A stretch of 35,301 nucleotides of DNA from Nocardioidaceae bacterium (GCA_030655315.1 JAURVT010000014.1:1-35301), one strand, 5' to 3'. Shown: positions 9,053-17,113, numbered from the stretch's first letter. Notes: generated by a model from the sequence alone, not told the origin. Made by a program: numbers and translations.

Positions 9053-9829
9053 CTACATCCCCTTCGCCGGGACGAGCTGGATGTAGACCGCGGTGATGAC
9101 GAAGTTGACGACGAACAGCAGCAGGAACGTGATGACGACCGACTCGTTGACGGCGTCGCCGACGCCCTTGGGGCCGCCCGAGGCGGTCATGCCCTTGTAG
9201 GACGCGACGATGGCCGCGATCAGGCCGAACACGACGGCCTTGACCATGCCCTGCCACAGGTCGGGCAGCTGGGCGAGCGCGGTGAACGAGGCGAGGTAGG
9301 CACCGGGCGTGCCGCCCTGCAGGACCACGTTGAACACGTAGCCGCCCATCACTCCGACGACGCTGACCAGGCCGTTGAGGAACAGCGCGATCATCATGCA
9401 GGCGAGGACGCGCGGGACGACGAGCCGCTGGATCGGGTCGATGCCCAGCACCATCATCGCGTCGAGCTCCTCGCGGATGCGGCGCGAGCCGAGGTCGGCG
9501 GCGATGGCCGAGCCCGCCGCGCCGGCGATGAGCAGCGCGGTGGCGATGGGACCGGCCTCGCGCAGGATCGCGAGCACGGCCGCCGAGCCGGTGAAGGACT
9601 GCGCGCCAAACTGCTGGATCAGCCCGCCGACCTGCAGCGCGATGACCGCGCCGAACGGGATCGCGACGAGCGCCGTCGGGATGATGGTCACCGAGGCGAT
9701 GAACCACGACTGCTGCAGGAACTCGCGCAGCTGGAAGGGCCGGCGGAACAGGCCCATGAAGACGTCGAGCGCGAACGCGAACAGCTTGCCGGCCGTGCCC
9801 AGGGGGCGCGAGACGGTCGCCAGGCTCAT
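9053..9829 (-). CDS. yrbEA: YrbE/MlaE-type permease A of the Mce importer
   Basis: Protein of 258 aa of the MlaE permease family. After an amphipathic N-terminal segment (RRPFQLREFLQQSW) it has about five to six membrane helices. The coupling helix region is SRRIREELDAMMVLGIDP, followed later by YKGMTASGGPKGVGDAVNESV. In the known family this helix touches the ATPase. The ATG at 9829 overlaps the mkl TGA as ATGA. It is the partner of YrbEB next door and shares its fold but not its detailed sequence, as expected for A/B paralogues. The stop is TAG, and yrbEB begins on or within three bases of it. Confidence 0.92.
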   Translation of the reverse strand: MSLATVSRPLGTAGKLFAFALDVFMGLFRRPFQLREFLQQSWFIASVTIIPTALVAIPFGAVIALQVGGLIQQFGAQSFTGSAAVLAILREAGPIATALLIAGAAGSAIAADLGSRRIREELDAMMVLGIDPIQRLVVPRVLACMMIALFLNGLVSVVGVMGGYVFNVVLQGGTPGAYLASFTALAQLPDLWQGMVKAVVFGLIAAIVASYKGMTASGGPKGVGDAVNESVVITFLLLFVVNFVITAVYIQLVPAKGM

Positions 9830-10785
9830 GCGGTGGCCCCCGGCGCGAGCGACACGTCGTCCTGGAACGACCCGGGCGGCGGGGTGACGCCGTGGGCCCG
9901 GCACCACTCGCCGGGCGTCTTCTGGCCGCGGCGGGGACGTCCGTCGGACGGCTCGAGCTGGGCCGGGATCGGCGGCAGCGCGGGCATGCCCTGGGAGGCC
10001 TCCTGCGCGAGCTCGTCGGCGTCCTTCTCCTCGCTCATGCCGATCGGACCGACGCGCTGGGCGTTGAGGAACTGCGCGACGACGGGCTCCTGGCTGGACA
10101 GCAGCATCTCGCGCGGTCCGAACATGGCGAGGTGCTGGTGGAACAGCAGGCCGATGTTGTCGGGCACCGTGCGCGCGGTGTTGATGTCGTGCGTGACGAT
10201 CAGGAAGGTGGCGTCGATCTGGGCGTTCAGGTCGATGATCAGCTGGTTCAGGTAGGCGACGCGCACCGGGTCGAGGCCCGAGTCGGGCTCGTCGAACAGG
10301 ATGATCTCGGGCTCGAGCACGAGGGCGCGGGCCAGGCCGGCGCGCTTGCGCATGCCTCCGGAGATCTCGCCGGGGAGCTTGGTCTCGGCGCCCACCAGGC
10401 CGACCATGTCCATCTTCTCCATCACGATCTGACGGACCTCGGACTCGGACTTGCGGGTGTGCTCGCGCAGCGGGAACGCGACGTTGTCGTACAGGTTCAT
10501 CGAGCCGAACATGGCGCCGTCCTGGAACAGGACGCCGAAGAGCTTGCGGATCTCGTAGAGGTCGCGCTCGCGGCAGTTCGGGATGTCGACGCCCTCGATG
10601 TACACGTGGCCCCGGTCGGGCTTGAGCAGCCCGATCAGTGCCTTGAGGAAGACCGACTTGCCGGTGCCCGAGGGGCCGAGCATCACGGAGATCTCGCCGG
10701 CGGGCAGCGTGAGGGAGACGTCACCCCAGATCAGCTGCTTGCCGAACGACTTGGCCAGGTTCTCGACCTTCACCTCGACGCCCAT
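9826..10785 (-). CDS. mkl: Mce importer ATPase Mkl/MceG
   Basis: Protein of 319 aa, an ABC ATPase that powers the YrbE/Mce complex from the cytoplasm. Visible motifs: Walker A GPSGTGKS (37-44), Q-loop Gln88 (VLFQDG), signature ISGGMRKRAG (141-150), Walker B IILFDE (161-166) with the D-loop SGLD, and switch His199 (IVTHD). After about residue 245 there is a 70-residue tail ending in a Pro-rich segment, as in Mkl proteins. The ATG at 10,785 follows a strong GAGGAGGGG ribosome site by six bases. It sits next to rplL, as mkl (Rv0655) lies near rplL in M. tuberculosis, but here it also heads a full mce operon. Confidence 0.95.
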   Translation of the reverse strand: MGVEVKVENLAKSFGKQLIWGDVSLTLPAGEISVMLGPSGTGKSVFLKALIGLLKPDRGHVYIEGVDIPNCRERDLYEIRKLFGVLFQDGAMFGSMNLYDNVAFPLREHTRKSESEVRQIVMEKMDMVGLVGAETKLPGEISGGMRKRAGLARALVLEPEIILFDEPDSGLDPVRVAYLNQLIIDLNAQIDATFLIVTHDINTARTVPDNIGLLFHQHLAMFGPREMLLSSQEPVVAQFLNAQRVGPIGMSEEKDADELAQEASQGMPALPPIPAQLEPSDGRPRRGQKTPGEWCRAHGVTPPPGSFQDDVSLAPGATA

Positions 10786-10935
10786 GCACGCCCCTCCTCG
10801 CCTGCTCGGTGGCCACCTCTACACGGCTCTCCCCCGTGGTCCGACGTGGTGTACCTCACTGAACGAGCCCGAGAACAGCAGGTTACGGCCTGCGCGGCCG
10901 ACCTGTACCGGGTCCGTCCGTTTTGAGGTCGGCGC

Positions 10936-10965
10936 AGGTTACCCCGCGGTAGTGCGCAAGTGCAA
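10936..10965 (-). promoter_or_regulatory. Predicted promoter of the mce operon
   Basis: On the minus strand TTGCAC (10,965-10,960) and TAACCT (10,941-10,936) are separated by 18 bases. The -35 is close to TTGACA and the -10 fits the actinobacterial TANNNT form. A start near 10,929 would give a leader of about 145 bases before mkl. It lies just downstream of the rplL terminator hairpin. Prediction by eye only. Confidence 0.4.
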
Positions 10966-10977
10966 CTCAGTGTTGCA
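10961..10977. promoter_or_regulatory. Inverted repeat overlapping the mce promoter -35, possible operator
   Basis: TGCAAC, five bases, GTTGCA form a perfect 6+6 inverted repeat whose right arm (minus strand) contains most of the proposed -35. Such a placement suits a dimeric repressor of the TetR or GntR type. No regulator gene is adjacent, so the binding protein is unknown. The motif is not the KstR steroid-regulon site (TnnAACnnGTTnnA). Confidence 0.4.
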
Positions 10978-11013
10978 GTTGGCGCCGCACCCCGCCCCGG
11001 GGTCCGGACGTGC

Positions 11014-11053
11014 GACAGGGCGCCCGCCCCCTGGTGGGGACGAGCGCCCTGTC
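11014..11053 (-). terminator. Terminator hairpin after rplL
   Basis: GACAGGGCGC (11,014-11,023) pairs perfectly with GCGCCCTGTC (11,044-11,053), and a second CCCC/GGGG stem can form inside the 20-base loop. It begins 47 bases after the rplL stop. There is no U-run, as is common for actinobacterial hairpin terminators. It would separate rplJL from the mce operon downstream. Confidence 0.65.
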
Positions 11054-11099
11054 GGTGCTGCGTCAGTGCGGAGCGACCGGGACGAGCCCGGTCAGCGCG

Positions 11100-11480
11100 T
11101 CACTTGACCGAGACGCTGGCGCCGGCGGCCTCGAGGGCCTCCTTCGCCTTCTCGGCCGCGGCCTTGTCGACACCCTCGAGGATCGCCTTGGGGGCGGCCT
11201 CGACGAGGTCCTTGGCCTCCTTCAGCCCGAGGCTGGTGAGCCCACGGACCTCCTTGATGACCTGGATCTTCTTGTCGCCGGCGGACTCGAGGACGACGTC
11301 GAACTCGTCCTTCTCCTCGACGGCCTCGGCCGGGGCAGCGCCGCCGGCGGCAGCGGCGGCCACGGGGGCGGCAGCCTTGACGTCGAAGGTGGTCTCGAAC
11401 TCCTTCACGAACTCGCTGAGCTCGAGCAGGGTGAGCTCCTTGAACGCGTCGAGGAGCTCGGCGTTGGACAGCTTCGCCAT
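11100..11480 (-). CDS. rplL: 50S ribosomal protein L7/L12
   Basis: Protein of 126 aa, full length. The N-terminal dimerisation part ([20 protein letters not shown]) binds L10. An Ala/Pro/Gly hinge (about residues 37-52) follows. The C-terminal domain (about 55-126) carries [24 protein letters not shown] and [16 protein letters not shown], the surface that recruits translational GTPases. AAAGGA lies about nine bases before the ATG. It is the second gene of rplJ-rplL, 55 bases downstream of rplJ, and is followed by a hairpin terminator. Confidence 0.98.
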   Translation of the reverse strand: MAKLSNAELLDAFKELTLLELSEFVKEFETTFDVKAAAPVAAAAAGGAAPAEAVEEKDEFDVVLESAGDKKIQVIKEVRGLTSLGLKEAKDLVEAAPKAILEGVDKAAAEKAKEALEAAGASVSVK

Positions 11481-11535
11481 GGTGGCGGTCCTTTCTGTGG
11501 TGAACCAGACCCCGAGGGGGTCACGGATGGGGCGT

Positions 11536-12189
11536 TCAGCCCTCGGTGGTCTCGTCGGCCTTGGCCTCGGAGGTCTCCTCGGCGGGTGCCGCGGAGTCGT
11601 CCTCGGCCGGAGCCTCGGACTCGGTGCCGGCGGCGGCCGCGGGGGCCTCGCCTGCGCCTGCGATGACCGACGGGTCCTGCTGGGCCTTCGCCTCGAGGGC
11701 CGCGATGGTGCGCACGGCGTTCGAGAGCGGGGCCTGGAACAGGGCCGCGGCGCCAGACAGGCTGGCCTTCATGGCGCCCGCGAGCTTGGCGAGGAGGACC
11801 TCGCGCGACTCGAGGTCGGCCATCTTGTTGATCTCGTCGGCCGCGACTGCGCGACCGTCGAGGTAGCCACCCTTGATGATCAGGGGCTCGTTCGCCTTGG
11901 CGAAGTCGCGCAGGCTCTTGGCCACGACGACGGGGTCGCCGGTGATGAACGCGATCGCCGTGGGACCGGTCAGCAGGTCGTCGACACCGTCGACACCGGC
12001 CTCGCGTGCGGCGATCTTGGCCAGGGTGTTCTTCGTGACCGCGTACTGCACGTTCTCACCGAGGGCGCGCCGCAGGTCCTGCAGCTGCTTGACGGTGAGA
12101 CCGCGGTACTCGGTGAGGACGGCTCCGTCCGAGCTGCGGAAGTTCTCCGCGAGCTCGGCAACGGCAGCCACCTTGTCGGGGCGCGCCAT
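11536..12189 (-). CDS. rplJ: 50S ribosomal protein L10
   Basis: Protein of 217 aa. The globular domain ([20 protein letters not shown] to about residue 115) is typical L10, followed by the helix that carries L12 dimers. The last 40 residues are an Ala/Glu-rich acidic tail, longer than in E. coli (about 165 aa) but usual in actinomycetes. The ATG at 12,189 follows GGAAGGAGACCC, a good ribosome site. The open frame continues upstream to 13,044 only because the repeat region lacks stops; that part is not coding. Expression is probably controlled by L10 or L10-L12 binding the leader upstream. Confidence 0.97.
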   Translation of the reverse strand: MARPDKVAAVAELAENFRSSDGAVLTEYRGLTVKQLQDLRRALGENVQYAVTKNTLAKIAAREAGVDGVDDLLTGPTAIAFITGDPVVVAKSLRDFAKANEPLIIKGGYLDGRAVAADEINKMADLESREVLLAKLAGAMKASLSGAAALFQAPLSNAVRTIAALEAKAQQDPSVIAGAGEAPAAAAGTESEAPAEDDSAAPAEETSEAKADETTEG

Positions 12190-12385
12190 GGGTCTCCTTC
12201 CACACGTGCTCTTGAGGTGCCGAGGACGTGGAGGGCCGGTACATGACGAACGCCCCGGCGCAGAGGCAACGGGGCGCGGGTGCTCAACGTGGTCGAGCGT
12301 GGCATCGTCACCTGCGCGGGCCGTCCGGAGCGTTCCGGACCTTCGGACCCGACGGGTGTCGGGCGACCAGCGGTCTTCGGCAGTG
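12190..12385 (-). promoter_or_regulatory. L10-type mRNA leader of rplJ-rplL
   Basis: The transcribed leader before rplJ starts near GCCGAAGACCGCTGGTCGCC and contains three clear hairpins: 12,348-12,363 (CCCGAC/GTCGGG), 12,323-12,340 (7-bp stem) and 12,251-12,276 (CGCCCC/GGGGCG). Length, position and the start sequence fit the known ribosomal protein L10 leader family, where L10-L12 binding represses its own mRNA. I recognise the family from sequence style; a covariance search would settle it. Confidence 0.65.
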
Positions 12386-12388
12386 CTC

Positions 12389-12418
12389 AGCCTACGTCCG
12401 CCTCCCCCGGCCCTCCAA
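12389..12418 (-). promoter_or_regulatory. Predicted rplJ-rplL promoter
   Basis: TTGGAG (12,418-12,413) and TAGGCT (12,394-12,389) on the minus strand are 18 bases apart. A start about seven bases further on falls exactly at the beginning of the structured L10 leader, which supports the call. Both repeat copies lie upstream of this promoter. Confidence 0.5.
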
Positions 12419-12480
12419 ATCGTGGGGTCCTTGGCTGCGGCGGTCGGGTGCGGGCGGTGAGGGCCGCGCGGGACCCGACA

Positions 12481-12621
12481 GCGAGGTGGGCCGTCACTCT
12501 CACCCCTGGAGCCACCGACGTCACAGCGACCGTGGCAAACAGGTGCTGACCGGGGTGAATACACCGTGGGAAGCACCCGTTTGCCACGGTCGGCGTGACC
12601 AGAGTGACGACGGTCCAGATG
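12481..12621. repeat. 141-bp palindromic repeat, copy 1
   Basis: This copy matches copy 2 (12,767-12,907) at 133 of 141 bases by hand alignment, with no gaps. The last 60 or so bases are identical. It is itself a nested imperfect palindrome: GTCACTCT (12,493-12,500) with AGAGTGAC (12,601-12,608), GTCAC (12,520-12,524) with GTGAC (12,595-12,599), and GACCGTGGCAAAC (12,528-12,540) with GTTTGCCACGGTC (12,579-12,591). GGTGCT (12,542-12,547) also pairs with AGCACC (12,572-12,577). Weaker similarity between copies reaches left to 12,441. No coding potential is evident. Confidence 0.9.
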
Positions 12622-13084
12622 GCGGGACGGCGCTCCTCCACCCGACCGGGCCCGACGAACGGATGCGGCACGCGAGCGGATCATCGCCTGCTCGCGGCTG
12701 GGAAGTGCGCAGCGAGGACGGCGCGGGCAGCCGTAACGGTCGGGTGCGGGCCGCGGGGAGCCAACGGCGAGGTGGTCCGTCACTCTCACCTCTGGAGCCA
12801 CCCTCGTCACAGCGACCGTGGCAAACAGGTCCCGACCATGGTGAATACACCGTGGGAAGCACCCGTTTGCCACGGTCGGCGTGACCAGAGTGACGACGGT
12901 CCAGATGCTGGAACAACGCCTCAAGACGACCGGCGACGGCACCCCGCACCGTCCTCGCTGCGCCCTTCCCCCGCCAACTGGGCCAGCTGGTCCGGACGCG
13001 ACGGACGCACCGTCGACGGCCGGCCCCGCCACCACCACCGCCACACAGCCACCCCGTCGATCACCGAGGGGCGACCGGGCGGCG
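12622..13084. other. Gene-free stretch around repeat copy 2
   Basis: Together with the leader, the promoter and copy 1, about 900 bases (12,190-13,084) hold no gene. Outside the two repeat copies I see only GC-rich sequence whose open frames run in several frames at once and match no family. The bases after each copy (12,622 on and 12,908 on) show faint similarity to each other, so the ancestral repeat unit may have been longer than 141 bp. Confidence 0.6.
12767..12907. repeat. 141-bp palindromic repeat, copy 2
   Basis: Direct-orientation second copy, 286 bases from copy 1. The same outer arms (GTCACTCT / AGAGTGAC) and the same 13-bp stem (12,814-12,826 with 12,865-12,877) are kept. The GGTGCT/AGCACC pairing is lost here (GGTCCC), but the inner stem CCATGGTG / CACCGTGG can form 8 bp including a G-U pair, one more than in copy 1. 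Similar flanking sequence starts at 12,737 after a 10-base indel relative to copy 1. Confidence 0.9.
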
Positions 13085-13900
13085 TCAGGAGCTGGGCGTG
13101 GGCAGGGCCCCGGCGAACGGGTCGTTCTTGGTGATCTGCGAGGCGGGCGGTGCCTCGACGTCGACGTCCTCGCCCCACTTGGTGAAGTCGACCTGGACCT
13201 TGGCGCCGCTGACCTCCGAGGTCACGCGGCGGGGCAGGTTGTCCTCGCCGACCCAGAAGGTGGCGGTGACCTCGGCGGGCACCGCGCCGGCGGCCTCGCC
13301 GGTCACGTCGGTCCCGGCCGCCTTGCCGGCCTTGGCGGTGTCGACGACGACCGCGTAGGGCTGGGCCTCGACGCCGTCGATCTCCTGGGGGGAGCCGGCC
13401 TTCTCGAAGCTGGTGATCGCGCCCTCGAGCGCCTGCAGGCTCGCCGACGGGTCCATCTGGTCGACGACGCCGCCGAAGGACTTGGCCAGCGGGTTGTTCG
13501 GGTCGTCGAGGTCGATCGTGGCGAACTTGTTCTCGCTCAGCGGACCGAGGTTCGTGTAGAGCGTGCCGTCGACGAGACGGACCTCGACCGCGCCGACGCC
13601 GGGGAGCGTCATCTCCATGGCCATCGCGCTGTCCTGGCCGGACTCGCCGACCTCGACCTCGCCCTCGGCCTCGACCTGCTGCGAGCCGGCGTCGATGGTC
13701 ATCTCGAGGTGGCTGGTGCGGGCCTCGCGCTGGGCCTGGCCGACCTGGTCGACGAAGTTGGCCTGGGTCAGCGTGGCCGTGGTGCCGCTCGCGACCGATC
13801 CGGTGCCGTCGGTGGCGGCCTCCTCGGCGCCTCCACCGCAGGCGGTGAGGGTCAGGGCTGCCGCCGCGACGCCGGCGACGAGGGTGGGGCGGAGCTTCAT
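13085..13900 (-). CDS. LppX/LprG-type (LolA-fold) lipoprotein
   Basis: Protein of 271 aa. It starts [20 protein letters not shown] followed by Cys21: a lipoprotein signal peptide with lipobox LTAC. The mature part begins with a Gly/Ala/Thr/Ser linker and then a beta-rich domain with [40 protein letters not shown] and DLPRRVT-like strands. This fits the LppX/LprA/F/G lipoproteins, which hold lipids or lipoglycans in a hydrophobic pocket. GGGAG lies five bases before the ATG. It stands alone between two hairpin-bounded ribosomal units. The family call is by overall pattern; the ligand is unknown. Confidence 0.75.
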   Translation of the reverse strand: MKLRPTLVAGVAAAALTLTACGGGAEEAATDGTGSVASGTTATLTQANFVDQVGQAQREARTSHLEMTIDAGSQQVEAEGEVEVGESGQDSAMAMEMTLPGVGAVEVRLVDGTLYTNLGPLSENKFATIDLDDPNNPLAKSFGGVVDQMDPSASLQALEGAITSFEKAGSPQEIDGVEAQPYAVVVDTAKAGKAAGTDVTGEAAGAVPAEVTATFWVGEDNLPRRVTSEVSGAKVQVDFTKWGEDVDVEAPPASQITKNDPFAGALPTPSS

Positions 13901-14029
13901 GGGTCTCCCGGGTTCGGGGGCGGACTCTGGGGCGCGCCGTTCCGGCGCCGATGTGGGACGCGGTGTGGGACGTCCCTGCTCCAGGGTAGGGCCCGAGCCC
14001 AAGGACGGCCGTCGGCCGGCAACGGACGC

Positions 14030-14067
14030 ACGACGCCCCGCGACCGGTACCGGTCGCGGGGCGTCGT
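14030..14067. terminator. Perfect 38-nt palindrome, terminator of rplK-rplA
   Basis: A perfect inverted repeat centred on GGTACC, 26 bases after the rplA stop. Arms are 19 bases (ACGACGCCCCGCGACCGGT and its complement), giving a very GC-rich hairpin with a minimal loop and no U-run. It would end the secE-nusG-rplK-rplA transcript ahead of the lipoprotein gene. Confidence 0.75.
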
Positions 14068-14093
14068 GGGAGCCCCGGGCGGGGCCGTGGTGC

Positions 14094-14813
14094 TCAGGCC
14101 TCGTCGTCGTCCGAGGCCACGTTGCGCGTGCGGTTCGGGTCGACGGGGACACCGGGGCCCATGGTCGTCGACACGGTCACCTTGCGGATGTAGCGGCCCT
14201 TGGAGCTGGCCGGCTTGAGCCGCAGCACCTCCTCGAGCGCCGCCGCGTAGTTCTCGGCGAGCTGCTCGACGCTGAACGACGCCTTGCCGATCAGGAAGTG
14301 CAGGTTCGAGTGGCGGTCGATGCGGAACTCGATCTTGCCGCCCTTGATGTCCGAGACGGCCTTGGCGACGTTGGGGGTCACCGTGCCGGTCTTGGGGTTG
14401 GGCATCAGGTTGCGCGGGCCGAGGACGCGGCCGAGACGACCGACCTTGCCCATCATGTCGGGCGTCGCGACGACGGCGTCGAAGTCGAGCCAGCCACCGC
14501 TGACCTTCTCGACCATGTCGTCGGAGCCGACGAAGTCGGCGCCGGCCTCGAGGGCCGCCTCGGCGTTGGCGCCGGTGGCGAACACGAGGACGCGGGCCGT
14601 CTTGCCGGTGCCGTGGGGCAGGTTGACGGTGCCGCGCACCATCTGGTCCGCCTTGCGGGGGTCGACGCCGAGACGCATGGAGACGTCGAGGCTCGAGTCG
14701 AACTTCTTGCTGCCGGACTCGCGGGCGATCGTCACCGCCTGCACGGGGGTGTAGAAGCTGTCCGGGTCGATCTTCTCGGCGACCTCGCGGTACGCCTTGC
14801 TGCGCTGTGCCAT
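14094..14813 (-). CDS. rplA: 50S ribosomal protein L1
   Basis: Protein of 239 aa, the usual length. It starts [20 protein letters not shown]. Family segments are clear: the N-terminal [21 protein letters not shown], the middle domain [41 protein letters not shown], and the late [19 protein letters not shown]. It forms the L1 stalk of the 50S subunit. The ATG at 14,813 is preceded by TGAGGAGAAACCAGAC; an upstream in-frame start at 14,852 would add 13 residues with no support. It follows rplK with a 143-base gap that contains a small hairpin (14,887-14,902). Confidence 0.98.
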   Translation of the reverse strand: MAQRSKAYREVAEKIDPDSFYTPVQAVTIARESGSKKFDSSLDVSMRLGVDPRKADQMVRGTVNLPHGTGKTARVLVFATGANAEAALEAGADFVGSDDMVEKVSGGWLDFDAVVATPDMMGKVGRLGRVLGPRNLMPNPKTGTVTPNVAKAVSDIKGGKIEFRIDRHSNLHFLIGKASFSVEQLAENYAAALEEVLRLKPASSKGRYIRKVTVSTTMGPGVPVDPNRTRNVASDDDEA

Positions 14814-14956
14814 GTCTGGTTTCTCCTCACCAGGGTGTGGTCGTCGGGCCATGCGCGTGCCCTGCCACAGAACTAACGGTCGGATGCCCGGCCGGAGCCG
14901 GGGTGCTGCGTGGCCGCGCCGCTGGGGCGACGACCGGGGTGCTGGGTCTCAGCTCG

Positions 14957-15385
14957 TCACTCGACGGTGACGCCCATCGAGCGCGCGGTGCCGGCGACGA
15001 TCTTCATCGCGGCGTCGACGTCGTTGGCGTTCAGGTCGGGGAGCTTGGTCTCGGCGATCTCGCGGACCTGGGCCGAGGACAGCTTGGCGACCTTGTCGGT
15101 GTGCGGAGTGGCCGACCCGCTCTTGATGCCGGCGGCCTTCTTGATCAGCTCGGCGGCCGGGGGCGTCTTGGTGACGAACGTGAACGAGCGGTCCTCGAAG
15201 ATCGTGATCTCGACGGGGACGACGTTGCCACGCATGGCCTCGGTCGAGGCGTTGTACGCCTTGCAGAACTCCATGATGTTGACGCCGTGGGGACCGAGGG
15301 CGGTACCGACGGGGGGCGCGGGCGTCGCGGCGCCGGCCTGCAGCTGCACCTTGACGAGTGCGGCGATCTTCTTCTTCGGAGGCAT
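14957..15385 (-). CDS. rplK: 50S ribosomal protein L11
   Basis: Protein of 142 aa, full length: [40 protein letters not shown] and the C-terminal rRNA-binding domain with [19 protein letters not shown]. It sits at the GTPase-associated centre of the ribosome and is the target region of thiopeptide antibiotics and of stringent-response sensing. The ATG at 15,385 follows GAAGGAAGAGAC. It is co-oriented with nusG upstream (83-base gap containing a 7-bp hairpin at 15,447-15,463) and rplA downstream. Confidence 0.98.
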   Translation of the reverse strand: MPPKKKIAALVKVQLQAGAATPAPPVGTALGPHGVNIMEFCKAYNASTEAMRGNVVPVEITIFEDRSFTFVTKTPPAAELIKKAAGIKSGSATPHTDKVAKLSSAQVREIAETKLPDLNANDVDAAMKIVAGTARSMGVTVE

Positions 15386-15468
15386 GTCTCTTCCTTCTCG
15401 TGGTCATGGTGGGCCTGCCTCGGCCCTGCCACTGGTGGGTGGTGCTGCCCGGCCGAGCCGGGCGGTGC

Positions 15469-16575
15469 TCAGGCGCGCTGGACTTGGGTGAAGCTGAGCT
15501 CCACCGGGGTCTCGCGGCCGAAGATCTCGACGAGGGCCTTGACCCTCTGGGCGTCCACGTTGATCTCGGTGATCGTGGCGTGGAGCGTGGCGAACGGACC
15601 GTCGACGACCATGACGGAGTCGCCGACCGCGAAGTCGTCGAACTCGACCTTGGGGGCCGACGGCTGGCTGCTGCCACCGCTCTCGGCGGGGGCCGCGGCG
15701 GCGGCCTCGGCCTCGACGGCGGGGGCGAGCATGCTCTCGACCTCGGACAGGCTCAGCGGCACGGGCTGGTGGGAGTTGCCCACGAAGCCGGTGACGGACG
15801 GGGTGTGCCGGACGGCGCCCCACGACTCGTCGTTGAGGTCCATCCGGACGAGCACGTAGCCGGGGAGCGTCGTGCGCTTGACCAGCTTGCGCTGGCCGTT
15901 CTTGATCTCCGCGACCTCCTCGGTGGGGACGACCACCTCGAAGATGTAGTCCTCCATGTTCAGCGAGGTGGTGCGGTTCTCGAGGTTCGCCTTGACCCTG
16001 TTCTCCATGCCGGAGTAGGTGTGCACGACGTACCAGTCGCCGAACTGGGAGTACAGGCGCTCGCGGAACTCCTGCACGGGGTCCGACGGCGCGGCGTCCT
16101 CGGCCTCCTCGGCCAGGGACTCCTCCTCGTCGGCCTCGGCGGCTGCCTCGACCTCGGGTCCGTCGGACTCGGCCTGCTCGACGAGCGCGTCGGCCTCGGG
16201 GTCGGCCTCGACGTCGGCGGCGGTGACCTCGTCGGAGGACAGCACGGCGTCGTCCTCGGGCTCGACGTCGACCACCGGCTCGAGGTCGGCGTCCAGGCCG
16301 GCGTCCTCGCTCAGCTCGTCCTCGCCCGCGTCGACGATGTCCTGGTCGGGCAGGGTGCCGGCCTCGGTGACGTCGGAGGCGGCGTCCAGACCCTGCTCGT
16401 ACTCGTCGATCTCGACGTCCTGCTCGAGGTCGGAGGCACCCTCGGGAGCGACGTGCTCCTCGGCCTCGCGGACGGCGGCATCGGCCTCGGGGTCACCGAA
16501 GACGTCGTCCTCGGCCTCGAGGTCGACGTCGGTCTCGTCGTACGGCTGCGACACGCTGGTTTCCGTCACCTTCAC
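15469..16575 (-). CDS. nusG: Transcription factor NusG with long acidic N-terminal extension
   Basis: Protein of 368 aa, about twice the E. coli length. Residues 1-165 are an acidic, low-complexity extension (mostly Glu, Asp, Ala). The NGN domain follows (about 178-284: [35 protein letters not shown]), which binds RNA polymerase. An Ala/Ser/Pro linker (about 285-308) leads to a KOW domain (about 312-366: [18 protein letters not shown]), which contacts Rho or S10. Extended NusG is normal in actinomycetes, but this one is long. The start is a GTG at 16,575 with no good ribosome site; a second GTG lies two codons later. Gene order secE-nusG-rplK is conserved. Confidence 0.96.
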   Translation of the reverse strand: MKVTETSVSQPYDETDVDLEAEDDVFGDPEADAAVREAEEHVAPEGASDLEQDVEIDEYEQGLDAASDVTEAGTLPDQDIVDAGEDELSEDAGLDADLEPVVDVEPEDDAVLSSDEVTAADVEADPEADALVEQAESDGPEVEAAAEADEEESLAEEAEDAAPSDPVQEFRERLYSQFGDWYVVHTYSGMENRVKANLENRTTSLNMEDYIFEVVVPTEEVAEIKNGQRKLVKRTTLPGYVLVRMDLNDESWGAVRHTPSVTGFVGNSHQPVPLSLSEVESMLAPAVEAEAAAAAPAESGGSSQPSAPKVEFDDFAVGDSVMVVDGPFATLHATITEINVDAQRVKALVEIFGRETPVELSFTQVQRA

Positions 16576-16601
16576 ACTCGACTGATTGCCCGACCGATCG
16601 G

Positions 16602-16835
16602 TCAGGCGAAGACCTTGAAGATCAGCTGGCCGAACCCGTAGTCCAGGCCCGCCACGATCGCCATCATCACCAGCACGAAGACGAGCACCACGAAGAAGTA
16701 GGTGACGACCTGATCGCGCGTGGGCCAGACGACCTTGCGCAGCTCGGCGACGACCTGGCGGTAGAACGTCACGGGCGGCGTCCGCTTGGGGCGGGGCTCC
16801 TGTCCGCCCTTGGTGCGGGACGAGGTGTCGGTCAC
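16602..16835 (-). CDS. secE: Preprotein translocase subunit SecE
   Basis: Protein of 77 aa. A hydrophilic N-terminus ([20 protein letters not shown]) precedes the family core [20 protein letters not shown] and a single membrane helix (about residues 42-64). It is the single-helix form of SecE that clamps SecY in the membrane. GTG at 16,835 follows GAGGAAGG by about ten bases; the frame continues upstream across the tRNA but without credible protein. It lies 26 bases before nusG and about 100 bases after tRNA-Trp on the same strand. Confidence 0.96.
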   Translation of the reverse strand: MTDTSSRTKGGQEPRPKRTPPVTFYRQVVAELRKVVWPTRDQVVTYFFVVLVFVLVMMAIVAGLDYGFGQLIFKVFA

Positions 16836-16937
16836 CGGTGACGCCTTCCTCTCATCGCTGCGGATCCTGCGCTGGCTGGTTGCTGCTGTGCTGTCTTGTG
16901 CTGTTCGTCTGCTGCAGCACCCCGGGGTGCTGCCCTG

Positions 16938-17010
16938 CAGGGCACGAGGGACTTGAACCCCCAACCTTCGGTTTTGGAGACCGATGCTCTGCCAGTTGAG
17001 CTAGTGCCCT
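16938..17010 (-). tRNA. tRNA-Trp (CCA)
   Basis: 73 bases on the minus strand, starting AGGGCACTAGCTCAACTGGC. Acceptor AGGGCAC/GTGCCCT, D-stem GCTC/GAGC, anticodon stem TCGGT/ACCGA with loop CTCCAAA (anticodon CCA), and T-loop TTCAAGT are all present; the discriminator base is G. It lies upstream of secE, as in M. tuberculosis. Confidence 0.97.
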
Positions 17011-17083
17011 ACGGCGGGCCGCCCGGCGGTCGTCGTGCCTGTGGAGGGCATGGCGATCAAGGGCGGGGATCCACCAACATCGA

Positions 17084-17113
17084 AGTGTACGGGAGGTCGC
17101 GGCGGGGAGTCGA
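17084..17113 (-). promoter_or_regulatory. Predicted promoter for tRNA-Trp and possibly secE-nusG
   Basis: TCGACT (17,113-17,108) and TACACT (17,089-17,084) on the minus strand, 18 bases apart, about 75 bases before the tRNA. Each hexamer matches consensus at four of six positions. No other candidate was seen in the 187-base gap to the divergent deaminase gene. Confidence 0.35.

Noticed and set aside
8211-9707. Very long reading frames suggesting fused genes (yrbEB, mceA, nuoN, nuoM and nuoL frames extend far upstream)
   Set aside because: The upstream parts are Arg/Pro-rich out-of-frame translations of the preceding gene; GTGA or TGATG overlaps mark the true starts.
10961-10977. KstR (cholesterol regulon) site before the mce operon
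   Set aside because: The palindrome has TGCAAC-N5-GTTGCA and not the TnnAACnnGTTnnA spacing, so sterol control is not supported.
12481-12907. CRISPR-like array
   Set aside because: Only two copies, repeat length 141 bp, one irregular spacer, and no cas genes.
12227-13134. Open frames on both strands across the two 141-bp repeats
   Set aside because: The two copies are read in different frames by the same open frame, no ribosome site is present, and the conservation follows DNA pairing, not codons.
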